Below are positions 47,685-59,363 of a stretch of 64,000 nt of DNA, in pieces. Each line of letters opens with the position of its first letter. The first letter of the stretch is position 1. Origin of the DNA: Hymenopellis radicata (Eukaryota; Basidiomycota; Agaricomycetes; Agaricales; Physalacriaceae); the NCBI GenBank assembly GCA_015501595.1, contig JADNRX010000106.1, positions 1-64,000 of the forward strand, written 5' to 3'. Below the pieces are notes generated by a model that had not been told where the DNA came from, did no database searches, and saw only the letters and a list, made by a program, of their open reading frames with translations. The position numbers and the translations under genes are program-made.

Positions 47685-48382
47685 AGTGGGAAGTCAAGAT
47701 TGTCTGTTTACGTTGATAGATTCGTTAATAATAAAACAGGACCTCGGCAGAATATGAGAACGTACTCCTGATTGAAACTCAAAAAACATGATCTAAGATG
47801 AAGCGGGATGAAGCGGTGGTGCTGACTGTACCGGTCCTTGCGATTGTCGCTGCGGTCCAGGTTGTGGATGTGCGGTTGTGGTGCAGGGACATCCGAAGGG
47901 CTGCATACTCCTGGAAAGAGGAACCCCTCGGCCACTGGCAGAGAGTGGTGGACTTTGTGAACCTCAGAATTATGTATACCTCTAGACTCCTTGACTCACG
48001 TTACTGGCTCTATCTCTCGCGTGTAGATGTACTTTAGGCTCGAAAGCCATCAATGACAATAGTTCAAGCTGCGTGACACAAGAGCGGAACTGGAGCCGGT
48101 CGGCGGTGGGCCGTCACTGTCGCCTATAGTACTTACTTATTGGCTGCGTACGCCAAGGAGCCTCGGAGTTGCATGTGAGCCGGGAAAATTAACAGGTGGG
48201 TGTAATTATACTTACGAGGCCACAGTGAGTACTTGTACGCGTCCACTCTAAACAGAACTCTGGAAATGATCAACACAGGACGCGTTGAAGAAAGGATAAG
48301 GCTTGGAGACAAGATGAAAGCATGATGGTGGTGGTAAGAGCAAGGGATGCGCCGATCACCTTGATCACCGACGACCACGACA
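47685..48382. other. Intergenic stretch
   Basis: Two overlapping open frames of about 75-80 codons (47798-48037 + and 47935-47708 -) lie here. Neither shows splice partners or domains. The region contains the promoter of the regulator and, at its right end, that of the ABHD11-like gene. Confidence 0.3.
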
Positions 48383-49659
48383 ATGAGCGCACTGGCCCTC
48401 TCCCGGCGTATTGGCGGGCCTCGCCTCCGACTCTGTGATTACCTCACGCTTCATCTTGTTCTAGCTACCAACGGATGACATTGCACTCGCAGTTCCACGT
48501 TTCCGACATGTCGCGACTGTCGCTGGTCCCGTCGAGCTCGAGTATATCTCTGCCATCCCAGACGATGGCAACGCGACGGACAAGCCGCTCGTTATACTCC
48601 ATGGCCTTTTGTGCGTCGTTTGTCCCAGTTTCGCGGCCGTTTGCTGACCGTTGGCGCTGGCAGCGGATCCAAGCGCAACTGGTCGTCTCTCGTCAAGTCC
48701 TTCTCTCGCACCCTGAAACGACCCGTATATGCTTTGGTGAGTACTGGGTGTTGTCCTCCACAACGACTGGATTGACAGTCTGCAGGACCTGCGCAACCAA
48801 GGCGAGTCGCCCCACGCGCTGCCGATGACCTATTCAGCTATGGCATCTGATGTGCTCCATTTTCTCGACAAAAAGGGCCTGACGAACGTCTCCCTCCTCG
48901 GACATTCCATGGGCGGCAAAGTCGCGATGACCGTCGCCCTCTCCGACCCGTCCAAACTCTTCAACCTTATTGTCGTGGATATCGCGCCCTCCAAAGGCCA
49001 AATGTCACCCGAGTTCCATCTACACGTCCGGGCCATGCGCGAAATCGACGAGCTACAGCTCAAGTCGCGTAAAGAGGCTTCATACATCTTAAACGAGGTC
49101 GAGAAAGACCCAAAAGTTGTCTTGTTTCTGCTCACCAACCTTGTTGTACCATCGCCGGGGTCGGAGCCTGTCCCAGTTCACTTCCGCATCCCTGTGCCGG
49201 TTATCGAGGAAGCCATCTCGGAGATAGGAAACTTTCCGTACGAACCAGGAGAGAAAGAATGGAATGGGAGGACCTTGTTTATCAAAGGCATGAAGAGCAA
49301 GTTTATCAATAAGCATAATCTTCCTTTGGCGGAGAAGTTCTTCCCGAACATGGTCATTGAGAGACTGGATACGGATCACTGGGGTAAGACTATATTGCGG
49401 CCTATACTCTTTGCTAACAACTCGCATAGTCCATTCTGAAAAACCGATCCAATTCAAACATCTCGTTGAGGGGTTTATACACCCTAAGCCTAACGTTCGT
49501 GCCATCCTACCTTTAAGCTCTCTCATTAACGATCTCTCATCAGAAAAAATCAATACCTCACGCGCAATAACCTACCTTGGATACAAGTATCTATTCTTCA
49601 TGTATCTCATCCTAACAGACTTTTGTTCACGGCTTGCTAAACAGGCAGCTGATCTATAA
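48383..49659 (+). CDS. Alpha/beta hydrolase, ABHD11-like, probably mitochondrial
   Basis: Exons from 48465: 48465-48610, 48664-48736, 48786-49383 and 49430-49659 join in frame. A first exon from ATG 48383 to about 48434 encodes an Arg-rich mitochondrial-type presequence (MSALALSRRIGGPRLRL), but its join is one base out of phase. Landmarks are LVILHGLFGSKRNW with the oxyanion-hole HG, LDLRNQGESPH, the nucleophile elbow LLGHSMGGKVA, VVDIAPSKG and the catalytic His in ERLDTDHW. ABHD11 proteins are mitochondrial serine hydrolases linked to protection of 2-oxoglutarate dehydrogenase lipoylation. The predicted C-terminal extension after FIHP is longer than usual and may hide another intron. Confidence 0.83.
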
Positions 49660-49940
49660 TACAAACGGAATGGTGCTTGCACACTTGCGATGTTTACTCC
49701 AACCTGCAAGTCACGGGAGAATGTTGACGTACTTATAATGTCCAGCGACGCTGAAACAGCACTCTCATACAGGCACTACACCTCCGTCTACGTCGGATTC
49801 AGCAAAACCCGCAATCACTGATCTGTCGTGATTTTCAATAGCGCCTCTTGCGATTCTGCGTCACCCTTACCTCTAGACTTGGCTGTCCCAATCCTACAAA
49901 TACCTGGCCTAGAGATGAAGCGATTTTCCCAAGAGTCAAG

Positions 49941-51176
49941 ATGTCTTCTCTCTCTGAGCAATTTGGCTTTACGGACTCAGACTTGCGCCGCCTCATGGGG
50001 GCGACGCTCAACACTAACATCATCGAGATTTTTGTCTATGGGATTTACACAACGGTGTACGCGATAACCATGTGGCAGATTGGTTTGTGGTTTCTGCGTG
50101 CTTCGCATCCTCTCATCCATTCTCATGTTCTATGTACAGTCTCTAATGGCTTCAAGAAGCGCGGGATCATGGCAATCCTCGTCACCCTCATGTGGTGCAT
50201 GGCCACGATCCACTCTGCCCTACGATGGAACGAGTTGGAATTTACGTTCATTGAGCATGGAGCGACGAGGGAGGATCAGTTCGATGCTCGATTCGCGGAT
50301 GGCTTTCGGGCACTGAGGATCTTGAGCGGTGTTTCTGCGGCGGTGAATATTTTCATCGCAGATGCCATCGTGGTGGGTCTTACTTACGGCGGCTTATATG
50401 CTCTTACCTGACGTTCCCGAAAAGATCTGGCGATGCTGGATCATATGGGGCAGCAACTGGCTCATCATCTTAGTCCCCTGTCTGATCAACATCGTCGGAC
50501 GAGTGAGTCGCCTCCATCCCCTTATGTTTACCATTGAATCAATCGCCGGGTAGTCAGTGGCGGACTGTTCATCGCATCCCAGTTTCAGGACGGCGGCGAG
50601 CGCACGCTCTACAACGTCAACTGGAATTTTGTGTACTTTGCTATGACGCTGGCAACGAACGGTCTCTGCACCCTGCTCATCGTGTTCCGTATCCTGCGCG
50701 TTAGCGGACCTAGAGCGAGGACATACAGAGGCGTTATCGAGATATTGGTGGAGTCCGCTGCTTTATACTCCGTTTCGTATCTCGTATACATCGGGCTCTT
50801 AGCCAAGAGCGCGTTCTATGATCCGGACGGGGAGGATCTGTCGTATGCGTACATGAGGAGTTTGTTATATTCGATTACGGTGCGTTCTTTTGGGCTTCTT
50901 GCGCCGGTGATAACAAACTTGAATACTTAGGGAATTGCGCCCACGCTTATTCTGGTGCGGGTCGTAGCAGGGCATGCACGCCCCGATGATTCGTGGACTC
51001 ATGGCGGTGGGGGCGGCATTAGAAGCGCCTTGCGGTCTCTCCATTTTGTTACCCACACCGGAAGCTCAGCGAGCTCGCGTAGCGTTATGACGCTTGATCT
51101 GGAGCATGGCGTGGTGCACTGGACAAGCGGAGATTTGACTTTGGAGACAGAGGCCAAGCAGAGGCGCGAAAAGTAG
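49941..51176 (+). CDS. Seven-transmembrane protein of unknown role
   Basis: Exons 49941-50082, 50140-50372, 50425-50502, 50554-50879 and 50931-51176, about 340 aa. Seven hydrophobic helices can be counted, for example IIEIFVYGIYTTVYAITMW, GIMAILVTLMWCMATIH, FVYFAMTLATNGLCTLLIV and LLYSITGIAPTLILVRVVA. The N-terminus is short and outside-like, and a polar C-tail of about 70 aa is rich in Ser, Gly and charged residues. The layout is that of a widespread Agaricomycete family of receptor-like membrane proteins without known ligand. The 50502/50554 junction is one base out of phase, and all other joins fit. Confidence 0.75.
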
Positions 51177-51400
51177 GTGTATAAGTGTTTCCTGAGATGG
51201 GTATGTGTATTGTGTAGTATGCATTCGGTGTCTCTGTGTACTGGTTTAGTGTCTGGGCTCAGACGCCACAAGTTGGTGCCACAAAACCGTGCGATAACAT
51301 TTCCTAATTGGGCTCGTTCGCTCGACCTCTCGCGTTTTCAAGCCACCTGTTCCTTTACGATCCGGGCTAGAAAAGGCAATCCTCCGCTTCAAGATTTCGC

Positions 51401-51768
51401 GTTGCTCTCGTCATTACAAGGGGGAGGGATCGGGTCTTCACCTCTTGGCACTTCTTGGAATACTCCACCCCCACTATAATTTCGACAACGGATATCCTGC
51501 TTCGTCTTAGACTCTGCTCATCCGGCCCGCATCACCTCGTCATACTTCTCGGAACGCTTACCCGCACGATACTATCTCGCCATGACTTCACGTTGCTCTC
51601 GTCATTACAAGGGGGAGGGATCGGGTCGTCACCTTTTGGCACTTCTTGGAATACTCCACCTCGAACTACGGATATCCCGCTTCGTCTTAGATTTATCTCA
51701 TCCGACCCGCATCGCCTCTTCATACTTCTCGGAATGCTTACCCGCACTATACTATCTCACTTCGCCTT
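51401..51768. repeat. Direct tandem duplication, about 190-base unit
   Basis: The block beginning GTTGCTCTCGTCATTACAAG at 51401 recurs at 51592 and runs through CTTGGAATACTCCACC, ATATCC.GCTTCGTCTTAGA and ATACTTCTCGGAA.GCTTACC. The copies differ by scattered substitutions and a gap of about 14 bases. It lies just upstream of the desaturase gene, in its probable promoter. Confidence 0.85.
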
Positions 51769-51865
51769 AGACTCATCTCACTTATAAACCTCCTACCCGC
51801 AGACTCAACGCTGTCTACTTTATGAGCAATCGCACTCGCAAAACGGATTAGCGTCCTCGGGAAAA

Positions 51866-53355
51866 ATGGCCCTCAACAAGCTCGCGACTCCGTTCAAAGA
51901 CTTCCCTCCGATTACAGGTGTACACTGGTTCAGCGTCTTCATCCTTGCCGTGACGCCTGTGATCGGGTTATATGGCGTCCTCTACGTCGAAAAGCGTCTG
52001 CCCACGGTCTCTTTTGCTGTGGTTTACTATGTCTTCACCACGCTAGGTAAGTAAACCTGAACGAAGCACACAGACGCTAGGCGTCACTGCCGGTTGGTGC
52101 CAATTTCATCCAGTCTACCGCACGAACTTAGTCTTCGCCAGGCTATCACCGCCTTTGGTCTCACCGTTCCTATAACGCATCGTTCCCTTTGCAGATCTTC
52201 CTTCTTGCTGGTGCGACGAGTGCGGTGCAAGGCTCCTGCTATTGGTGGTGTCGCGGGCACCGCTCGCATCATCGGTACACCGACACCGATAAGGACCCGT
52301 ACAATTCGAGCCGTGGGCTGCTATGGACGCATATCGGATGGATGATCTTCAAGACTGGCTGTCATTCCGGTTTCACGGACGTGTCTGATTTGAGGAACGA
52401 TGCATTATTGCGATGGCGGTACTTGTACCTTGCGATGCTGTTTGGATTCGCAGTGCCCAGCGCCATTCCCGGATTCGATTGGAAGGGCGGGTTTTGCATA
52501 GCGGCTGCGCTGCGCCTGACCATCGCACATCATGTCAGTCGCATGTCAGATGTCAAAACTCACAAGTTGACACTTGAATCGATAGAGCACATTCTGCATC
52601 AACTCTGTCGCGCACTACCTGGGCTCGACGCCCTACGACGACCGTTTGAGCCCACGCGACCATTTCCTGTCCGCGCTTCTGACGATGGGAGAGGGATACC
52701 ATAATTTCCACCACCAGTTTCCGATGGATTACAGGAATGCCATCAAATGGTACCAATATGACCCTACGAAGTGGTTCATCGCTCTCTGCGAGACCTTCGG
52801 ACTGGCGAACCACTTGCGTACGTTTTCGAGCAACGAAATCATGAAGGGCGCCTTGACTATGCAGCTAAAGCAGCTCAAGCATCTGCAGATTCTTTGGCGT
52901 GGCCAGCACCTCTCTGGAAGCTGCCAGTGCTTAGTTGGGAAGAGTGTCAGTGCAGCTGCCGACGTCACCTACTACTATAGACGTCTAAAGTCTCTTTAGT
53001 CCAGGAGCGATCTCAGAGTTCCTCTCTCATTTTGATTGCGGGGTTCATTCACGACGCTTCGTCGTTCGCGTGTGAACATCTCGGAGGATCTGCCTTGATT
53101 CGCAAGAGCGCCGGTCTAGATATGACGGGATCCTTCTCCATCCAATGCGGCGCATAATGTAAGTATGTCACTTCTTGTGGTCTTCAACCCTATCTGAGCA
53201 TGTTCTAGTTGCTTTCCATGATGCGCGTGGCGGTACTTCACGGCGGCGTTGAGACGCCTTCGGAGCACGCACTTCCTCCTTCGCAGGCCTTATACGTCGG
53301 CACGCGAAAGAAAGAGCCTAAGCCTTGGGGAATCATATATTTGATTGTAGAATAA
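51866..53355 (+). CDS. OLE1: Delta-9 acyl-CoA desaturase with degenerate cytochrome b5 tail
   Basis: Exons 51866-52046, 52081-52092, 52142-52533, 52586-52945, 53000-53158 and 53209-53355. The three histidine boxes are intact: HRLWSH, HRSHHRYTDTDKDPYN and GEGYHNFHHQFP, in a protein with four membrane helices, so a diiron ER enzyme inserting the first double bond into stearoyl/palmitoyl-CoA is well supported. The C-terminal cytochrome b5 domain is recognisable (LILIAGFIHDASSFACEHLGGSALI...SNAAHN) but has HLGG for HPGG, and the segment that normally precedes SNAAHN, containing a heme-contact region, is missing (near 53137). A base is also missing near 52888. The second exon is only 12 nt and its preceding intron 34 nt. 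Confidence 0.88.
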
Positions 53356-54023
53356 GACTTCATGAAAGCCAACATCGGAGATATGGTTACGCCTATGAAC
53401 TCGGGACTTCCACAAAGATGATCGCCTCCCAGCAGAGTAGTATCCCCTGTAAATCTAAGTTTTGTCGTCCTTCGCTCTCCGATATCGGTCATGATGGTGG
53501 AACTCTGTCTTCCGCGCCAGCGCTTGCCAAAGAATAGCACAACTTTCTTACAGCTGGCTGTAAGTTTGAGCGTTATCTTAATGGGAACGTGCAGCTGTGT
53601 TCTAAGGATACGACTGTGTTGCACGCAGCCAAGGAGTGCTTACAGATTGTTTGTGCAGAATCGTCGACAACTTCAACGACAGACATCAGACAACTATCAA
53701 GTCGCCAGACTCCCTCCACGCTCAATCGGGTTCAAGTTCGACAGCAGTTCCGAATCCCGAGCCTGCAGAACTGCCCCCGCCTCCTTACGAATGTGTTCCT
53801 CAGTTGATGCCGTTCCCTATTATCTCGTACAGGGAATGAGTCCTCGAAATTGTATATTGTCATACGGCTGGCCGTAGAGTTATTGTAATTAACATGAAAT
53901 TATACCCCAAAGTTGCTCATTATTGCGTGCAGGAGTCGTGCGTGACAAAGAGATCAGGAAAAGAATGAGCAAGTAGAATTCCACTGAAGCCAAACAACAC
54001 TAAGACGTCGAGGCATTTCCGAT
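53356..54023. other. Intergenic stretch with a PPPPY-containing open frame
   Basis: A 67-codon frame at 53636-53839 (+) ends in NPEPAELPPPPYECVPQ, a PPxY-type WW-binding motif. It may be the last exon of an unresolved gene, but no clear upstream exons were found. Confidence 0.3.
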
Positions 54024-54508
54024 TTGTGGCATGGTGATGGTCCTGGTCCACATATTGTTATGCGGCAGTTGCCGATTCACTTGCTTCTTTACAGTCATGA
54101 TCACAGCCCCAAAATACGAGTCAACGTCCAGTTACAACCCTGGCTTTCTCCTTCATTCCCGGCCGATAACTACACCGAATACCAGGAAATGGCTTGCACA
54201 GGTATCGCCTCACAGCTATTGGTTTATTCGGAGTTGGCGAGACAGCAAGAAGCGTTGAGTCAAGTGTCTCTCCTGGAATCAGAAATCTCATATACATGTA
54301 AGCACTACTTCTTTACTTCCATTTCCTGTGCGGGTGCATGACTGCGCTTACAGCTAAGAACCCACCTATTGAGATAATTTTCCCCCTTCTGGGCAACGTC
54401 GTTCTTTTTTTGCCTAACGGAGTCGACCAGACTGCGATTCGCGATGTTCTTGATATTGAGCTGTATGATGCGACGTCTAATTGTGTTGATGTCACTCTGT
54501 TTCTTTGA
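54024..54508 (+). CDS. Small unknown protein
   Basis: Exons 54024-54297 and 54354-54508 join through a 56-nt intron (GTAAGC...ACAG) in frame to 142 codons. The second exon encodes KNPPIEIIFPLLGNVVLFLPNGVDQTAIRDVLDIE, which has good amphipathic character and is unlikely to be random. No domain is recognised. The start is uncertain and may be upstream. There is no signal peptide. Confidence 0.45.
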
Positions 54509-54622
54509 AGAAATGTTGCTTGGATGGTGTAGGGCTGTTTCGACTACAGCTATCATCTCTATGAAGCCATCGAGTTGAGGTGCCAGTCTCTCGCTCTTCT
54601 CTGTTTCGCATTCAAACTGACA

Positions 54623-56838
54623 ATGCCGTCTCGTCAGGACTTTCAATCTTCTGGGAGCGGGGTTGTGCGCCACGGGAGGACTAGGGCGCCCGGACAAAAG
54701 CGTAGAGTTCGCATAGCGACTCACGACACACAGCCGCCATCCACGGAGCGCGATGTCTACAGGAGTGACGTGGATTATGTCAATCATTTAGTATTGAGTG
54801 GACCCAGGGAGGGCAAGGGCGTCAAGATTCGCGATTCGGACCTCGAGGCGGTAATTGAACATGTGGATCAGGTATTCTTTCTGCATTTCTTGCCTCTCGA
54901 GGGCGCTAAAGCTTGCTTTAGCGCATTGTTGACTTGAGTGAAGGCAGTCTCCGCTCCAGACACATCGAATTCCTCCTGGAGTTGGCCGAGCAGTACGGAG
55001 TCTACCCTCGCGCGTTCGTTCATCAAGATGTTAAACATCGTTATGGGGTAAGCATTGCCTTTTTCCAGGTGATTTTCTCAATTGATGATCGTTAGAATTT
55101 CACGGGGACACTGAAAGGCAAACGCGTTTACATGACACCTGCCCCTTCCAGGAAACCTAGATCATCGGTCGAGGCGAAAAGACGTCGGGTGTGTACCAGG
55201 GAATTTTGGCCTTGCCATTGCATTTATATTCGATTTATCAGATAGTGTCTGCGCGTCCGCTGCACTGGGCCCAGTTAAACCACCGGAACGTGGTCGAGCT
55301 TATTGGTGTCACCTGGGTGGACCATTCACCTCTACTGATCTTTCCTGACGTGGGTTGCGGTAATGTCAAGGATTTCGTATGTGCACACAACGGTTGCAAC
55401 AAACTGGACATTGTAGGCTTAGTTTTCCAAAAAGCTTCCAGTTCTGATAGTAATTCGGTGCAGGTGACACAGGCAGCGCAAGGTTTACAGTATCTTCACA
55501 CTATCCGGCCGCTCTTTGTTCATGGCGACGTTCGAGCGGTACGCAGGTCTAGTCACGTATTATATGCTTGAAGCGTGAACTTTGGCAGGAAAACCTTTTA
55601 ATAGGTTCCGATGGAATAGTGTGCTGGACGGGTTTTCTATTCCTTCCAACCCCAAACGATGAATCGACGCGTTGGCAACCTCCAGAAGTCCTCCGGAATT
55701 TCGACGGTCAATTTCATCGTTCACGAGACATATACGCGTTTGGCTCCTTGTTGATTGAAGTGAGTTGCGTCATCTAACGAGACCCGCTTCTAATAGTAAC
55801 TTAACTGCAAAGCTTGTTACGGAGGAATGTCCCTTTGCGTACGTATCGTCAGACGAGCAGGTCATCCAAGACGTCTGCGCCTATAAGCGTCCAAAGCGAC
55901 CGTATACCCTCGATCGTCTCTCCAGCGACCTTTGGGACCTCGCTGAGAGATGTCATTCTCATCAGCCTGAAAATCGAATTAGTTGCAGTTCGATTGCTCG
56001 TGCATTGAAAAAGGCCGCGCGCCGGAACTTCGCTAGCGACACGGAGATTACTCCTGTACTGCTAGCTAGAGAGCACACATCTGTCAAAGGTCGCTCATTG
56101 CTTTCTCGTAGTAGTGGGCATGCGAGCAGGCATGGAGCAATTCGCGCCTTAGGATCACTTTCACCCGATATTGATTTGAGGGCTCTAACCTTGGAATCCT
56201 CTCAGCTGGAATCATTGCCACCGGATCTCGGCTGGAACGACAGAATCGCTGCAACATCTTGGCCTCGATTTGGGGGCGCGCCGGTAATTCCGCTACCTTC
56301 GGGGCCTCCCGTGTATCCATCCCCATACCTTGTCGAGCGGTCTTCTTCGCCTGAAATGGAGTTGCCCGCCAACCAGTGGCTTTCGGCAGATGTCCTTTCT
56401 CGTGAAATATACGGACTCTTCTATCCTCACTTGGAACCTCCCAGTGCCTTTGTGATGGTGGTAGAGTCGATACTCCAATCAGGGTGTATCAGATCACATA
56501 TCATCCTTGATATAGCGGTATGGTACGTACATCTGTATCAGCGCGCATATCACTCTTCGATGGGGACATTTGACGACATGGCCGTTGTCACTGCGGTGTG
56601 CATGCTGCTTGCAGTTCAGTTCTGGGACGATGACACGGTGTTCGGTTCGACTTACCGATTTCACTTACCAGCCTTGGCGAGGCTAACAGGATTCGACCGG
56701 TCGGTTCTGCAGACCGTTCACGACAAAATTGCTTTTCGCGGTTTTATCAATCTGCATATTTACTCTCTAGAACAGATCAGGACTCGTCGCGCTCCGCAGA
56801 CGCATACCTGGCACAATCAGATTGGCTGGATGCAGTAG
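54623..56838 (+). CDS. Pseudokinase fused to a cyclin-like domain
   Basis: Exons 54623-54871, 54922-55047, 55096-55188, 55246-55412, 55464-55538, 55589-55759 and 55813-56838. The N-terminal helical region (DQRIVDLSEGSLRSRHIEFLLELAEQYG) resembles the leader of Agaricomycete kinases. The kinase-like domain has WAQLNHRNVVELIGVTW, QAAQGLQYLH and HGDVRAENLLI (catalytic Asp and Asn kept). The lysine strand is not recognisable, and DFG is replaced by a VCWTGF stretch, so phosphotransfer is doubtful. RWQPPEVL and SRDIYAFGSLLIE complete it. After a linker, the last 140 aa contain FDDMAVVTAVCMLLAVQFWDDD...ALARLTGFDRSVLQTVHDKIAF, the helix pattern of PCL/PHO80-type cyclins. The junction at 55188/55246 lacks one base. 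Confidence 0.78.
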
Positions 56839-57903
56839 CTCTTCTGCTGCATCTGCCCATGAATGTAATTTACACATGAAGGAGTTACGCGGCGGTTGAT
56901 GGGCCATATTCTTTCGCAAACCCTCGCGGACAGTCATCGAGTCAGTGTGACGGTAGTTTGCTCTCGTCGCAGTCATGTTCTTATTCAGGTATCAGTACAT
57001 CACGTTGAAACCGAGCTACCTCATTACCTTTAACCGAGCCTGTACTGTAGCGACGACGAGTAATACGTACCCGGACGTTCCCATTACCCACCACTACACG
57101 ACTTTCTGTATCAATCCTATTAGCACTACCAAATATCAGTGGCAGAAATAGTTTAGTTCTATTCTAGCGCGACCGCAGAAACACGTACACCGATCAGAAA
57201 CCAGGTAGGAGAGTTGTAATGATTGCAACAGGAGACATGGGTGTACGGAATGGGCGCGCTTGACAATGAATAGGTATACATAGGCTATAGCGAGCGCTTT
57301 AAACGCGTGTCGGGAATTGCAAGCCGTCTAGCCCGAAAGACCGAGCGTGGCCGGCACGTGCCAAGCATTGGTTTGCCTTCAACCATCATCTGCACCAGGT
57401 GGTTTGTTCGTAATAACCGGAGTTTGACGTTCCAGAAAGACATTGTCTTGTAACAAGTGCCCTCTGCAGATATCTCATGAAACGCCAAGGGTTTCCCATC
57501 GACCGCTCTAGCATGTTGGGACGACGACGACCGGCCGTCAAATTGGGATCACAGAGCCCTATAGGCCACTTGTACATGCACCAGCACAGCTTGATAGCAT
57601 TCCTCACCATCTGTGCTATGTAAATCCTACTCTATATCTCAGCGCCCGCGGCCGTGGTACACCGCTTGAAGGTGGGACGACGACGACCGTTGTCGTCGAT
57701 CAATCTAGAGTCGAAATCACGACGTACAACGCCTATTGGAGCGCTGGCTGATGCGACGCGCCTGTTCTGTGCTACCCGACAAAGCTACATGTCTTGATCG
57801 ATATTTAAGGCCATTCTTGATGGGACTTGTCTTCAGAGAAACCTGGCGTTCCCCTCTCACATACCGCTGGACGGTCAACTTGTGAACATCTTTCCTCATC
57901 ATC
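56839..57903. other. Intergenic stretch
   Basis: No gene is supported. The phrase GGGACGACGACGACC occurs twice, near 57517 and 57674. The last 100 bases form the promoter of the secreted protein gene (ATATTTAAG near 57801). Confidence 0.35.
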
Positions 57904-59363
57904 ATGTATCCTCGCCTCCTTGCTCTTGTCATCCTCGCCGCCAATGTCGTCACCGTCATGTCTCTTCCAAATCCCGACTCGAGCGCTATCAATAAAGTAG
58001 GTTCATATTTTCATCTAAATTTCCATTTTCACTGATATCCTGTAGTTGGTGAGCAGGCAGAAAAACAAGGGTAAGGGCGGGAACGGAGGTAAGGGAGGGA
58101 ACGGAGGGAATAGCAATGTAAGCTCCTTGACATGTATTGCTTCACGTTTGACTGAATCTCACAGAACAAAAAATGTACCGCCATAAAACGCGATCTTGAA
58201 CTCGTCACACGTGCGCCTCTAGCAAAGGGCGTCGCAACGCTGTGTGGCGTTCCCGTCACGCGCCCTGCAGCTGCCGTCTGCAAGTCGAAGAAGTACACTC
58301 CCTCTTCAACTTCGGACAACAACAAGCGAGTGAGCATCAGGCTTCTGGAGACAAAGTATCATCTCACGGAGTACGCATTCTAGGCTCTGACCTCTGATGA
58401 GGAGGATTCTGAGACTACCGCCTACGATCCTATCAGCAATTCTGACAACCAGAACAAGCGACTCAAAGGCCTGTTGACGAAACAGAAGACGGCAGCCCAA
58501 GGCGCTGCTGTATGCGGTATGATTTTTGATCTAATCGATTAAATTCGGTGACTGACCTCCCCATAGACTATCCCGCGGATCCCGTCGTTCTTGACAAGAT
58601 CCTGTTCGATAACTTGGTATGCCCGACATTCGACATGTTTGCCAAAACTATGGGTTCTGCTCCGGACAAAGCCAAGGCTACGTGGCTCAAGGATGTCATT
58701 ACCTTAATAAACAACCCCAAGAAGAATTTGTGGTCGGTTGACAAAGAGCTTTTTGTCCAGGTGATTGATTACCGCCGCGATTCTTCGGTGAGATGCTAAT
58801 CGAGTGATATGTAGAAAATCGAGAGTACTACCACGAATGTCTTGGTGTCTAGCAAGTCCTCTGCGAGCTCTGACGAGTCGGGCGAAGGAGGCGCGGATGT
58901 ACACGCTTATCTGACGGATACGAAAGTCGCAGCTGCAGTCACCAAGTTCTCAAGGTCGTTCAAGCAAACCGTTTGGTCCGCCATCAAGAAGGCTGAAAAA
59001 GATGCCACTGCTTGCGCCAAAACTTCTTCGGCGAAGAAGAAGCTGACTGCCCGTATGGTAAGCCTGCCACCACCTGCCAGTGTCCCGATCTGATACGACG
59101 TGTGTTTGTAGACGAAGCTCACCAAAGGCAAAGTGCTCCAGCTTATGGGTGATGGTGTTGAGCATTATGTTGCTGAGATTGCTGGTGAAGCCTCTGAAGA
59201 AGACGAGGAGGGTACTGGAGATGACAGTGGAACGGGTGGCAACGGAGATCAAAACGATACCGGGGATGATGATGAGACTGGCAACGACGATGGTGACGAC
59301 GAGGATACTGGTGAGGGTGATGAGGGTGACGACGAGGATACAGGCGATGATGACGAGGTCTGA
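57904..59363 (+). CDS. Secreted protein with Gly-rich and acidic repeat segments, unknown
   Basis: Seven exons (57904-57996, 58046-58117, 58165-58329, 58384-58516, 58567-58760, 58815-59057, 59112-59363) join without any error to 383 aa. A signal peptide (MYPRLLALVILAANVVTVMS) precedes a GKGGNGGKGGNGGN repeat, a Cys-containing basic part, two KR sites (possible Kex2 cleavage: DNNKRAL and NQNKRLK), a helical central domain with several cysteines (NLVCPTFDMFAKTMG), and a C-terminal tail of about 45 residues made almost only of Asp, Glu, Gly, Thr and Asn (GDDDETGNDDGDDEDTGEG). The tail would bind cations strongly. No known family. It is a candidate effector-like, wall-associated or biomineral-type protein. 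The function is not known. Confidence 0.85.

Noticed and set aside
53238..53624. 128-codon minus-strand open frame
   Set aside because: It is antisense to the desaturase 3' exon and shows no domain or splice support.
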